Shown one piece after another: positions 45,842 to 56,299 of a DNA stretch of 64,000 nucleotides. The notes under the pieces were generated by a model. That model ran no database searches, was not told the origin of the DNA, and saw only the letters and a list, made by a program, of their open reading frames with translations. This stretch comes from Pezicula radicicola (taxonomy: Eukaryota > Ascomycota > Leotiomycetes > Helotiales > Dermateaceae): positions 1,744,793 through 1,808,792 of the forward strand of contig PDUO01000003.1 of assembly GCA_003008705.1 (NCBI GenBank). Reading direction: 5' to 3'. Numbering within the stretch: position 1 is the first letter of the stretch; each line of letters starts with the position of its first letter. A program made the position numbers and the translations under genes.

Positions 45842-47104
45842 TCAAGGAAATTCATCCATCAAATCATCACCACTAACGACCAACAGCAATGTCTTGTCAT
45901 CGCCCTTTAGTGCAGGCTCTGGATAGGCACAGTGCATGCCATTTGGATCTCTTGAACTTCCAGGAAAGACATATCGACCAAAGAAATCGCCTTCACCATC
46001 TACCGTCCTCGCATATGTCACGATGGAAGAGAATGTCGACATCACGACGCCCATGAACCCGTCCGCGCTAAGCAGCACATTATACTCTACAATGGCCTTT
46101 TAGTCGAAATTCATAGTATCTATTTTTGCCACCAATCCCGGATGCAGATTTGATAGGAGACTTGTCTTGCTGTGGACTGCGTAGCCCAAGGGTGCAATCC
46201 TCTCTCGAAATGTCTGGATTGCGTCCTGTGAGCCACAGCTCACATAGACGACCTTCTAGACCCCTAGACCCTGGGTCTCTTTGGCTCATCTGCAATTCGG
46301 CACTCCCAAAACCTGCTGGCCAATCGGACACCCTACGGAAGTGAACACCAATGTATCCATTCTTCAGTTCTGGGCTTTTCAAGATTTGCGTCCTGATTGA
46401 AAAAAGTTCAGCGTTGTACGTGAGGGTTCGAAATAGCCCTTTGCGTATTGTGGAAAGTTCGTTGGATTTGCAACAGTTCCATCCTTTGAAGGAGTCTGCG
46501 AATTCCACAACCACCGGGCTTGAGACACTCATCCTAGAAGTATCAATTCGGTAGGTATCTGTGCCTAGATAGCTGTGAACCCATCCCCCAAACTGGCCTT
46601 GGACGTAGCTAGGCGCAGTCCAAGGCTTATGAGGTGGCTTGAGAATTGTAGGTATGCCAGTAAGATCACTGCAGTGACGCAGTTTTAATTGGGGACATTT
46701 TTTCTTCAACTCCTTCTCGAGATTGCTGTGTTCCAAAATGTGTCCGGACCCACTTCCAGATCGGTTGTATCTACCAAATTGGCAGGATTTCTCGTCATAG
46801 CTGTTCCAATCACCGGCCCAGCGCCGGCATCGATCGCGAGTCGGACGCACGTTTGTAACCGGTTTCGAGCATTGTTGCGTCCACCGGCCATCGCTATTCC
46901 ATTGAGTCCAGCACCAATATGGCAATGATTCCAAAGCCTATCAATCCACTGAGTGCCATCACATAACGACTTCAATCCTTCATCTTGCTTGACAATAGCA
47001 GATGATCCTGATGCAAGCCCTCCACGGTTTTTGAAGGACTCGGGAATATATGCGATCTTATTCGGGCCCGCCAGAAGATCAATGTTGACGAACTATCAAT
47101 AAGT
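45842..47104 (-). pseudogene. O-fucosyltransferase-like glycosyltransferase relic
   Basis: The reverse strand carries ordered blocks of a fungal glycosyltransferase-like protein: FVNIDLLAGPNKIAYIPESF, WNHCHIGAGLNGIAMAGGRN, NRLQTCVRLAIDAGA, KKKCPQLKLRHCSD, YIGVHFRRVSDWPAGFGSAE, VYVSCGSQDAIQTFRERIAP and AIVEYNVLLSADGFMGVVMS, ending at 45842 in SGDDLMDEFP. The GVHFR..DWP block resembles the GDP-fucose O-fucosyltransferase fold, though that assignment is tentative. The frame shifts near 46735 and near 46255. A TAA stop at 46100-46102 sits where NFDQKAIVEY is expected (CAA to TAA). The 5' end is missing: coding similarity stops at about 47104, next to AT-rich DNA and a C-run. Confidence 0.78.
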
Positions 47105-47998
47105 ATATTTATTATTATAGCTTGCTCTCTCTATAAACTCCCCCCCCCCCTCTCTCTGTGTTGGAAATGGGAGAATATATTGACAAATATATGGATCGGA
47201 AGTCAATGGAGAACCGCTTGATTTCTATAGGTACGAAAATGAGACTACACATATATACAAAAGAGAGTGAGTACTGAATCATGCACGAACAGCTTGTATA
47301 TCATCGGAGAAACAGTCTAAATATAAGAGAGTGGGTTAGAAACCAACTGTCTACTATATTAGCTAGACGGTTAGTCTTGTTAAATACCGGACAGCGATCT
47401 GGATTTTTACTGGCTTTTCCAGCCTAAGTACTGTACAAAAAGCCAGACTATCGTCAACGTTGCAGAAGATATAGAGGGACCAACCGAGTAGAACCGCAAA
47501 TGCAGTTGGTACGGGGCTTCTGAGGCCCAACGGACTTTACTGGTACCACATATGAGCGCCAAAAAATAGAAGAAATAATAATGCGACAGAAAAGTTTATC
47601 CTATATGTAAGAAGAACTTCAATCGGGTCCTCAACCTTCTATTACAGCACCTGATATTCACCCTGCCTAAGGGCCGAACTCGCTACCGACGCACTAAGTT
47701 CAACTCTATGCAAGGAATCAAGTAATAATGTGGCAAGCTGTACTTGACGCTAGTATGAAAGCATAATTACTACAAACGGAGAGCTGACAATCAACTTGGT
47801 TGGCTGTTTTCTAGCTGCCCTTCACGTTCTCCAAATCCAACCTTCATCTCCCTGTCTTTCTCGTCTCTCCTTGTTTCTCTCTCTTTTTAGCGACATTGCT
47901 GCATACACATTTTTGTTTAATCCCGTTCTCTTCATGGTTTTCGAATAAAGATGAGCATGACCTCGCACATTTCCTAGATATGGGGAAATATGAAATAG
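47105..47998. other. Intergenic between two broken glycosyltransferase genes
   Basis: Contains a C/T-rich run (about 47139-47157) beside the 5' truncation point of the relic. The rest has no supported gene. The N-terminal exon of the next gene may lie near its end, since a TAG acceptor precedes 47999. Confidence 0.4.
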
Positions 47999-49038
47999 AT
48001 ATACCTCCTCCTCTTCATCGCCATCCTTGCTGCGACACATCTTTTCTTTTTCGACTATGGAGACCTTCAAAGCGTGGTGGATGCAGCGAGCTCTAGCAGC
48101 TCGAGTCTGATGACGCTCGTCACAGGAGATGCCGGAAAAGATAGAACCAAAATAGATGGAGACACTCCAATTCCATTGTCAGAGCTGGAGACCTCCGTCC
48201 CAACTTTCGCATTGACTAGACAACATGAGTTTTTACCTGAAGGCGAGGAGTATGCTGCAGCGTGTATGGCAGTGAAGAACCAAAGGGCAGATCTACCAGA
48301 ATTCTTTATCCACCACTACTGCAATATCGGCATTCGACATTTTTATATCTATGATGATAGTTCAGAACCTCCACTATCGGAGCGACCTGACTACGGAATC
48401 CCAAACTCAGTCATCACATTCATATACGTGGATCTGGCGAAGGAGGGTGTGAAGGACAGACAATTACATTACTACAATAATTGCGCCGCAAGGCTCGGTA
48501 GCAATCATACATGGCTCGCCTTCTTCGATGCCGACGAGTTTGTGGGGATGACAGTCGATAAAAGCTCGGAGGACATCGAGAGATGGAGAAGGACGAAACT
48601 GTCGGAGCCCTGGGTATAACGTGGATTACGCACGATTCCAACGGCTTACTATCACGACCCAAATCAGTACGAAAAAGTTTCACGAGCTGCATCTCGAATT
48701 ACAACAATAAAGGCGAAGTCATCGACAACAGACATATCAAATTAATCGTCAAGGCCTCAGTTTACGGCAGTTTCGGGACACCACATAATTTCAATCTGAA
48801 GAATGGCACGCAGACATTTGGAGAGCATAAGGATGTTGTACCAGGCCCTTATCGGAACATCATGACGACGGACTTTGTGGCTTTGTATCACTATGCTGTC
48901 AAGAGCAAACAGGAGTATCAGGAGAAGGTCGATTGCAGAAATGCTCAGGGGGCTCCTAAAAATTGGGGATGGTGGGATCACATCGAGGTGGATATGCCAC
49001 ATCTGCCATGTAGGGAGATGGCGAGGTACAACCCATGA
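47999..49038 (+). pseudogene. Family-92-like glycosyltransferase, copy 1, frameshifted
   Basis: The open frame starts after a TAG acceptor at 47998 with a membrane-anchor-like segment (YLLLFIAILAATHLFFF), as in type II Golgi enzymes. Catalytic landmarks are CMAVKNQRADLPEFFIHHY, IGIRHFYIYDDSSEP and the metal-binding DxD-type FFDADEFVG. At about 48580 the frame breaks: ERWRRTK continues in one frame while MEKDETVGALGITWITHDSN continues in another. The C-terminal half (GTPHNFNLKNGTQTF, VALYHYAVKSKQEYQEKV) is well preserved. It is homologous to 53161-54292. The family transfers sugars, often galactose in animals; the fungal substrate is unknown. The first exon was not found. Confidence 0.75.
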
Positions 49039-50017
49039 ATTGTTGGGTCTATCTTTAATAATGACGCAGGTTTTTTTGGTTAATGAGTGTATGATATTAC
49101 GGGAATAGATACAGGTATAATCAATTCACGTTTAGTGTTTTCTTTCAAGCGAGGGTTACAGTACAGTACATATGTATCTGATGTATGGTGGTGTATGAGA
49201 AATTTTCTAAATCCAAATAAATTAATTGACAAATGTGGTACTCACTACTTCTTACCTTACATCTCGACCGACCCCTTCAAGAGCGCCCAAACTCAAAACT
49301 AAATGGCTTCGTCTCCCTTCCATGCGCGGCTCGCTCGCTTAAAAGTAAGGAGAGATTATAAATTTCCGACCCTTCCGTTTTTTTTTACAACAAGGGACAC
49401 TATTGTTGCGTATTTCCTAATGTTGTAAGGCAAGGAGGAAATTTAAATCAATCTGGAGATCCTGGCTAAGTACGGTTTGAAATTTACATCTTTGGTACAT
49501 GAGTGGCTGAGCTTAAGGTTTAGATTTTGTATGTCTCGGCTTGTTAGTTTCTCTAAAGACGGCTAAGTAGTTTTAGGCTTTATATGTTTGCGGAAGAGAG
49601 TGAGATAAATATAATTGATATCTTACTCTGATAAATCCAGCGACTTGAAAAAATATGCTGCGTTTGAGGGGCTAGGAGTCCAGATGTTTGTCTTTTTGTT
49701 TGATGTTGAAGTGGTAATTTCGTGAGAGAGTATTTGGAGACTCTGGCGACTCGAGAATGTCCCTAGATTAAAACGCGTTGCTTGAGTTTAAGCTTACACT
49801 CTTTTAGCTATGAAGAATGCCCCGTACATAGTACAGTACTAAATACTCCTAGCTAGCAACCTTAGCTAATCTTCCGACTCTAGAAATCTTTCACGATTCA
49901 CGCTGGAAACTCCTCGAGCACAGAGGTAGTCATCGACTGCCAGCATAGCTGTTGAGCTGCCCACAACAGCTCCTCTCTCCTGTTCAGCATAACACATACA
50001 ACGCCAAAGACCACAAG
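49039..50017. other. Intergenic
   Basis: 3' flank of the glycosyltransferase relic and promoter side of the nucleotide-sugar transporter. AT-rich, with no gene recognised. Confidence 0.45.
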
Positions 50018-51454
50018 ATGAACTCACCATCCATCTCCCCACGCTCCAGCACATCACACACAATAATCAACACACCAACAACCAGCATCACCACCAACAA
50101 AATCAACAACAAAAACCAAAACCTCTCCCTCCTCCTAATAACGTACATAACAGCCGAAACAACCCGAGCCCTCTATGCCTACCACGCACTATACACGTAT
50201 CCACAAATCTCCCCCTCCCTAATAGCCCTCCTCTCCGAACTCCTAAAACTAAGCATTGCCCTCTCAATAATCCTCAATTCCTCTTCGAAAACAACAATCC
50301 CATCCTCAACCTCATCAAGCCTATCAACAAACGGAGGTATAGGAGAACCAAACATCTCAACATTCTTCAAAACAGGAAACCTAAAACAAAACATAACATC
50401 CCTAACACCATTCGCATTACCAGCTGGATTTTTCCTGGTTAACAATTTGATTTATTTTATTGTTTTACCCGTTACTAGTGCTAGTGTTTTACAAGTTTGC
50501 ATCTTGGCTAAGATACCAACAACGGGAATCCTTCATCATTTCCTTATTAAACCTCAGAAAAACATATATGCTTGGACATCTCTACTTTTTCTTTGTATCG
50601 GTCTTGTTATCTTTAATATTCCTCCTCAGACTAATTCTCAGAATGGAGGGAAAGGAGGGAAGGGTGATACAACAGTGGCGGCTTCTTGGTATTTAGCACC
50701 GGTTGCGGGTTTGGTAATCGCGTGTCTTTCGGCCACAGCTAGTATTTCTGGGGAGAAACTTACGAAGAGTGGAAGATTTTGGGAGAGTAGTGCTGCGCTT
50801 TATGGATGGGGGGTTTTATTTTCGGTTTTATTTTGGCCTGTTACTTCGATCCTTCATCCTACATCTTCAGCCAGCACAACTACCACGATCTCCTCATCCA
50901 TTAATCCCATTATAGGTCAAATACAGCAAATTCAACAAGAAGAACCTAGTATCATCATCCCGGTTACAATTTTAGTGGTGTTGACGTCTGGTGTTAGTAT
51001 TATTGTTTCTTTTGTTTTGAAGAAGAAAGATAATATTTTGAAATTGGTTGGGACGAGTGCTAGTTTGGTTACTATTACTGCTGCTCAGTTTGTTTTGATG
51101 CCGGAGTTGAGGGCGAGGGATTTTACAGCTGTTAAGGCTTGTGGGGGTGGGGCTGTGGCGGTTAGTACTTGGTGTTATAATCATTGGAGTCAGAGGGCTT
51201 GGATGGGTAGGAGTTTGGGGAATGAAAATGGATATCGGAATTTGGATTTGGAGGAGGTGGATGGGTTTGGTGATAGGGAGGTAAAAGATTATGGTGGTAG
51301 TGGGGATGAGGAGAAGGTTTTTTTGGGGGTGGGGATGAGTGAAGGGGAAGAGGAGGGAGAGGCTTCTTCTGTTTTAGATCCGGATGCTACCAAGGTTCTT
51401 GTGTGCTGTCTTGTTATTGCTTTTGTTACTTGGGAAATGGCTAGGGAGTCGTGA
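50018..51454 (+). CDS. Nucleotide-sugar transporter (SLC35/UDP-galactose-CMP-sialic acid type)
   Basis: Single uninterrupted frame of about 478 residues from the first ATG (MNSPSISPRSSTSHTIINTP). Family motifs are YITAETTRALYAYHALYTYP, LSELLKLSIALSII, FALPAGFFLVNNLIYFIVLP, SASVLQVCILAKIPTTGILH and LSATASISGEKLTKSG, with about ten hydrophobic segments. The N-terminus is Ser/Thr/Asn-rich and cytosolic, and a long acidic loop (EVDGFGDREVKDY, MSEGEEEGEASS) precedes one extra C-terminal helix. Such carriers import activated sugars into the Golgi for glycosyltransferases. It lies between two broken type II glycosyltransferase-like genes. It appears intact, although C-rich and G-rich halves give it odd strand composition. 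Confidence 0.85.
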   Translation: MNSPSISPRSSTSHTIINTPTTSITTNKINNKNQNLSLLLITYITAETTRALYAYHALYTYPQISPSLIALLSELLKLSIALSIILNSSSKTTIPSSTSSSLSTNGGIGEPNISTFFKTGNLKQNITSLTPFALPAGFFLVNNLIYFIVLPVTSASVLQVCILAKIPTTGILHHFLIKPQKNIYAWTSLLFLCIGLVIFNIPPQTNSQNGGKGGKGDTTVAASWYLAPVAGLVIACLSATASISGEKLTKSGRFWESSAALYGWGVLFSVLFWPVTSILHPTSSASTTTTISSSINPIIGQIQQIQQEEPSIIIPVTILVVLTSGVSIIVSFVLKKKDNILKLVGTSASLVTITAAQFVLMPELRARDFTAVKACGGGAVAVSTWCYNHWSQRAWMGRSLGNENGYRNLDLEEVDGFGDREVKDYGGSGDEEKVFLGVGMSEGEEEGEASSVLDPDATKVLVCCLVIAFVTWEMARES

Positions 51455-51567
51455 TTTTGGGCTTTGGGTTTAGAGTGGTTGATTTCTAGATCTATTTCTG
51501 ATGTATAAAATGACTATCTCTAGGTGCTCTTAAGTCCTAATTCAACTAGAGTTCCTGATCCTGCTGC

Positions 51568-52489
51568 TTATACCGGAGACTCGTAGATGAGCATATTGAC
51601 ACCCTCAGCTTTTAGCTTTTCACTTCCAGCCTCCCCCCTTGCACGTCGGGAGGCGATGTCCGCGGGCGTTCCACCAAGCATCTCGACGTGGTGCCACTCG
51701 ACCAAGAGGTGGTCCACAACCGTCCACGCGCTCATCTCCGCCATATGAGGAATAATCTCGTACTCAGAGCCTTCGACGTCCATCTTGACAACGACAAAGT
51801 CGCGGGGCAGGGTGTTCATGAGCAGCCATCTGGAAATGTTGATGGCAGATAGCTCGGTTCCGTTGCTCTTCGATTTGATAGCGTCTGGGTGGTCGGCAGT
51901 GTTAACAGTGTCTAAGAAGAAGGTGCGAGTACCGTCCCTGACATCAACAACGGTTGAGGGGAAGATGTTGACCTTGATTCCCAGCGCATCGTAGTGCTCT
52001 TTGGCCTGAATGAGTGCAGTGTTGAAGTACGGGTTGGCCTCGAATAGATAGATCTCTGTAAAGAAAATTAGACTAAAAAATGGGAATAGTTCGGTTCGTT
52101 TTTCCAATAGGAGTCAGAGAAAGGCTCTATCAAGATACTCACCAGCCTGGTTGTAGGTCGCCTAGTCGGGACGAGGAAGATCATACTTGAACTTTGCGTT
52201 CTCCTCCTTAAGGAAGACATCTAGCGAGTCTGCGCTGTTGACACCAAGATCGACAAAGATGTAGCGAGGCTTGTGGCTGTCATGCTCACTAGGGGGTCTG
52301 TTCTCTCAGTGTCATATCAGTCTGCAGAGCTCTCACAATAGGTGAAAGAGGGCTACGCCTTGGGTTCTACTCACTTTGGTAGAACAAGTTTCGTTAAAAT
52401 CCAATCTTTGTCCATAGTCTGGAAGAGGACAAGCAGAAAACAGCCGCGCCTACCACCCATAGAATCTGAATTGGTTTTGTGTGACCCAT
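51568..52489 (-). pseudogene. FkbM-family methyltransferase, broken
   Basis: Reverse-strand pieces: MGHTKPIQILWVVGAAVFCL (signal anchor), RYIFVDLGVNSADSLDVFLK, EIYLFEANPYFNTALIQAKE, FVVVKMDVEGSEYEIIPHM (the FkbM DVEG.E motif) and DHLLVEWHHVEMLGG. Two defects are visible. In exon 1 an extra T in a TTTT run shifts the frame after WTKIGF. At 52162-52164 a TAG replaces an expected Trp or other codon in RPD-stop-ATYNQA. A TGG to TAG change would be RIP-like. FkbM proteins methylate hydroxyls of sugars and other small molecules. It neighbours glycosyltransferase relics and a sugar transporter. Confidence 0.8.
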
Positions 52490-52613
52490 ACTGAAATGAT
52501 AGTTCTCAAATGTTGAAAGAGAGGAAGTTATTGAGAACAAGTAAAGAACGAAAGAGTGCGGAAGGAAAGAGGAGAATAAAATAGTTTGAGAGATAAGCTC
52601 AATATATGTGTAC

Positions 52614-52845
52614 TACGTACTCCCCCCTAAATAATCCTTATTCAGTGGGTCTGTAACGTGGGCAGAGAAATTAAGCAGAGCCAGTACGAAGAGCACAAGC
52701 TATGCTAGAATTCCAAGATTTTAGTGTAAATTCCACGGAGTATGCGTTGAGTGGCCTTGAGCTACTACATTTAGTCCATATAATTGCCCGAGTAAACCTA
52801 CACCACCGACCCACTGAATAAGGATTATTTAGGGGGAGAGTCGGG
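52614..52845. mobile_element. MITE-like element with 29-bp perfect terminal inverted repeats
   Basis: The segment ccccctaaataatcc...cagtgggtc at 52622-52650 has an exact reverse complement at 52807-52835. Short imperfect extensions lie outside each arm. The 9-mer tatgtgtac flanks the element on both sides (52605-52613 and 52846-52854), a candidate target-site duplication. It is about 230 bp and noncoding. It lies between the 5' ends of the FkbM and glycosyltransferase relics. Confidence 0.82.
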
Positions 52846-53160
52846 TATGTGTACATGGAGGATGATATGCTAATATGTATTGATCGTCGAGCGTGATTAG
52901 CGTCTGTCCTAAAGCAGCTTCCGAAAATACCGTTTTTCAAAGTCTAAATCCTGCATTCGTCGATCTAAAGTTAGAGTTTAGATATCAAATAAATGGAGGT
53001 TAAGGCATCCGATTGCCCTTACTTGGCTATCTTCCAGCTTTGATCTTCTTATCCCTCCATGCAGCCTTCAAACTCTATTAAGTAATTGAACTCTGTTATC
53101 AGCCATAAGAACCAAGTCACGTCGCTGCTGAACAACCGAGTTTTGCTCCCAATCGAAGTA

Positions 53161-54292
53161 GACAAAAACTGGAATTGATTCGTCAACTTCACAAATCATT
53201 CGCAGTGTCAAGTGGCGTAGGGTTCTGGGAGTAGCAGCACTCCTGTTTATGGTACATGTGTTGTGGCACAGCAATATAAATCGAGATACAGTCGACCTCT
53301 TTGGCGGTTTCCTATGGTCGGAGGATATCTTGGACTTAGATGCAGAACCTTTCTACTCGGAACCACCAGCAGTGACAGAACAGCTGCAATGGAGCCCATC
53401 TCCAATAGAGATGCCTGTGGTAGAGACGCCTACAGTCAAGACGCCTGAAGAGGAGTACCTTGTGTTTTGTGTCGCGATGAAGGACGAGTCCATAGATCTG
53501 CCTGAGTTCTTGAGACACCATTACTACCACATGAACGTCAGCCATTTCTACATAATGGACGATCGATCTGACCCTCCAGTGTCCACCCTAAGGTCCCATG
53601 AGGGCTGGGGATACCAGATTCTGCACTCATGTTCACTCACTACATAGTATCCTGCTGGAATCGGCATGCAGATGCACATCGACTCAGAGTGCATGCAGCG
53701 CTTTGGTAACAGGCACACATGGATGGGCTTCATTGACGTTGACGAATTTTTTGAGGTTCTCAGCAACGAGACCATGGAGGGAATCTTGCGCGAATTTGAG
53801 GCGAAGGACAATGTCGGAGCACTGGGCATCAATTGGAAAACACACACCTCGTCGGGTTTACTCACACGACCCGAGTCGGTTCGCGATAGCTTCGTCGTCT
53901 GTATCGATGATCCCAACAATGCCTTGGGTATGGACACTGGCCCCTTGGACGAGTACATCAAGTCAATAATGCGCACTTCAGAATACGCTTCGATTGACTC
54001 GCCGCACCAGTTCAAGTTGAAGAAAGGCACGGATACTATTGGAGAAGATGGCCTAGTTGTTCAACCTGGAAATGGACATCAGGTCCCCTTTACGAGGAAC
54101 AGGATAGCCCTTCATCACTATGCGCTGAAGAGCCGGGCCGAGTTCGAAGAAAAAATGAGTCGGTGGAAGGGTGACGTTCCAAGGAAATGGACCTTCTGGG
54201 ATGCTATTGAAAATGTACCTTCGATCGATTGCCCTGAGATGGCTCATCGTTATTTCCATAGGCAGCGCAACGCAGCGCAGGGGTGGGGATAG
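53161..54292 (+). pseudogene. Family-92-like glycosyltransferase, copy 2, with compensating frameshifts
   Basis: Homolog of 47999-49038. A type II anchor (RVLGVAALLFMVHVLW) precedes VFCVAMKDESIDLPEFLRHH, VSHFYIMDDRSDPP, RFGNRHTWMGFIDVDEFFEV (metal-binding DxD) and KDNVGALGINWKTHTSSGLL. Between about 53605 and 53650 the main frame meets a TAG (53645-53647). The expected GIPDSALMFTHYIV sits in another frame over exactly this stretch, so one indel shifts the frame out and a second restores it. The tail ends at RQRNAAQGWG. No in-frame ATG precedes the anchor, so the true start may be in an unseen exon or at 53249. Confidence 0.75.
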
Positions 54293-54995
54293 GGAATCAG
54301 AATAATAATTTAGGGCTCTCAAATGAATATATTCATTTTCATGTACCTATAGCTAATTCAAATTATTTTCATTAGATCGTCTCAAACTCTTAATTATACA
54401 TTCTCTTCACGACCGCCAGAAAATGTTCTCGGCTCTAATTGTCTCTTTGTAGAGTGGCTGCATAACCGTGGGCCTCAGGCACTAGTATATACTAGTCAGC
54501 AACAACAGGAACTCACAATTAGAAGAAAGTGCTGGAAGCATTTAACTTGTCACATTAAATTAGCTAAATCAGTTTTACATGTTCTCGCGAAACATAGACT
54601 GCAACAGTATAAGTAAATTGTTGCTTCTGGCTCATTTTTGGATAATAATGTGCAATGGACTTCTACGAAGGAATCCCCCTTCGTTATGTTGCCTCGCTTG
54701 ATCGGGGGCGACTGTCGGTCTACAATCTGATGTCCAACACAAGGACTCATATCAAAGAGGCTCCTCGTACTCATCAAAAGACTTGCGGGATATAGCAGAG
54801 ATATAACATGGTTTCTAAGCGTTCTCCGCCTAGTACTGACAAACGCTAAGATCAACATGCCTCGGCGAGTTTTAACGGCGTGACTCATAACTCCCGCGCC
54901 GTATGCTGCAATTGAAATCCCTGTGTTCAGCATGGTATTTAATCAGGTCTCCTAGCCATCATGTTTAGAGATCTGATTAGCAGTAACCTACAAAT
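54293..54995. other. Intergenic
   Basis: 3' flank of the glycosyltransferase relic and promoter of the methyltransferase. A 127-codon reverse frame (54550-54933) has no recognised motif. Confidence 0.45.
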
Positions 54996-55652
54996 ATGGA
55001 AAACGACGACAATAAGAAAGCGAGACTCCTCGTGGAGCGAGGCTATGACCAAATCGCCAATACCTATCTTGACTGGACACTTGCGAAATCGACACCCCGC
55101 CTCGCATACCTGGAGAAGATGCTATCAAAGATGCACGCACCATCAAATGCCGACGTACTCGAACTAGGCTGTGGTGCCGGCGTTCCTGGCACGGAGCTCC
55201 TCTCTTCACGCTGTCGCAAAGTCATCGCCAACGACATTTCAAGAGCCCAAGTCGAACTTGCCAAGTCTCGTGTTGGAGGGACCAACGTTGATTTCAATCA
55301 AGAAGATATGACGAAACTTAAGTTTGAGCCTGCCAGCTTTGATGCCGTCGTCGCGTTTTATTCAATCATTCACCTGCCTCGGGGGGAGCAAGCAATATTG
55401 TTCCCAAAAATATATTCATGGCTGAGACATGGCGGCTACCTGCTATGTAACCTAGGAGTTAATGATAATCCTGGAAAGACGGCAGAAGACTGGCTGGGTT
55501 CCCATATGTACTGGAGTAGCTTCGACGTCGAGACCAATCTGAAGCTACTTCGAGATGCTGGGTTTGCCATTAACGTACATGAGATTTTGGAGGATGATGA
55601 AGACGGGAGGCTTGTTCCTTTTGTTTGGATTCTAGCGGAGAAGAACAAATAA
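54996..55652 (+). CDS. Class I SAM-dependent methyltransferase
   Basis: Single intact frame of 218 residues from MENDDNKKARLLVERGYDQI. SAM-binding motif I is VLELGCGAGVPGTELL, followed by the acidic loop in VIANDISRAQVELAKSRV, motif post-I NVDFNQEDMTKLKF, and FDAVVAFYSIIHLPRGEQ. WLRHGGYLLCNLGV and the C-terminal GFAINVHEI complete the Rossmann fold. It resembles small-molecule methyltransferases of the UbiE/type 11 group. The substrate cannot be read from sequence. It is next to the decayed glycan gene group but may be unrelated to it. Confidence 0.87.
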   Translation: MENDDNKKARLLVERGYDQIANTYLDWTLAKSTPRLAYLEKMLSKMHAPSNADVLELGCGAGVPGTELLSSRCRKVIANDISRAQVELAKSRVGGTNVDFNQEDMTKLKFEPASFDAVVAFYSIIHLPRGEQAILFPKIYSWLRHGGYLLCNLGVNDNPGKTAEDWLGSHMYWSSFDVETNLKLLRDAGFAINVHEILEDDEDGRLVPFVWILAEKNK

Positions 55653-55859
55653 CAGTGACACACATGCAAGGAAGGGAAGACCCGGATTTGAGCTGAACTG
55701 TCTGCTGTGTGAGACGAGGCTTGAGAGAGTGTTTTACAGGGCTTGGATGGTAATCAATTACTTAAAGTAACTCATAGTTAAGGATATTAGTTATTAGCTA
55801 CAAGCCTTTTACAAACCCTACCTAGAGCCCAAAGCTATATAAATGTAAGTGATAGACTA

Positions 55860-56075
55860 GCAGAGATATTATACGAGAAGGTTGTAGAATGGTTCTTAGC
55901 AATAGGGAAGGAGCTAGACTACGTAACAATCCTTGCTAGAAACATATATAATATAGATAAGATAGGCATTATTTTAAGCGTCCTTAACTTGCTTAAGTTC
56001 CTTATAGGGAAAAATAAGCTAAAGACTTATAGGGGAGCAGGCGTAAAACGTAAGTTAATGACAGCTATAGAGTAG
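55860..56075 (+). mobile_element. RIP-degraded Fot1/Pogo-type transposase fragment
   Basis: The + strand reads EILYEKVVEWFLAIGKELDY, NIYNIDKIGIILSVL, and TYRGAGVKRKLMTAIE before a TAG. This matches the DDE transposase segment usually written NIYNMDETGVMLS and RGA..KR..VTAIE. The Glu to Lys change in DK (normally DE), and the strongly AT-rich flanks, are what G to A mutation by RIP would give. Only this part of the transposase is recognisable. Confidence 0.8.
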
Positions 56076-56299
56076 TGCTTTTAGCCTTAGGCTCGGTAAG
56101 TTAAATAGCGATTCCCTGTCATTCTCTTAACTCTTCCTTGCCAGACATTTATATTTGAGCCAGAACTTGAAATGACTAACTGAAATACTAATTATAGTGA
56201 CTAATGAAACTGCTATAAGGGTTTTGAGTTGTAAAGATTTTGTTGAGGCAGAGCAAATCGTGATATGAAAAATGTATCGAGAGTGGAATTTGCTAAAAC

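Noticed and set aside
54550..54933. 127-codon reverse frame
   Set aside because: No recognisable domain and no supporting context; probably chance.
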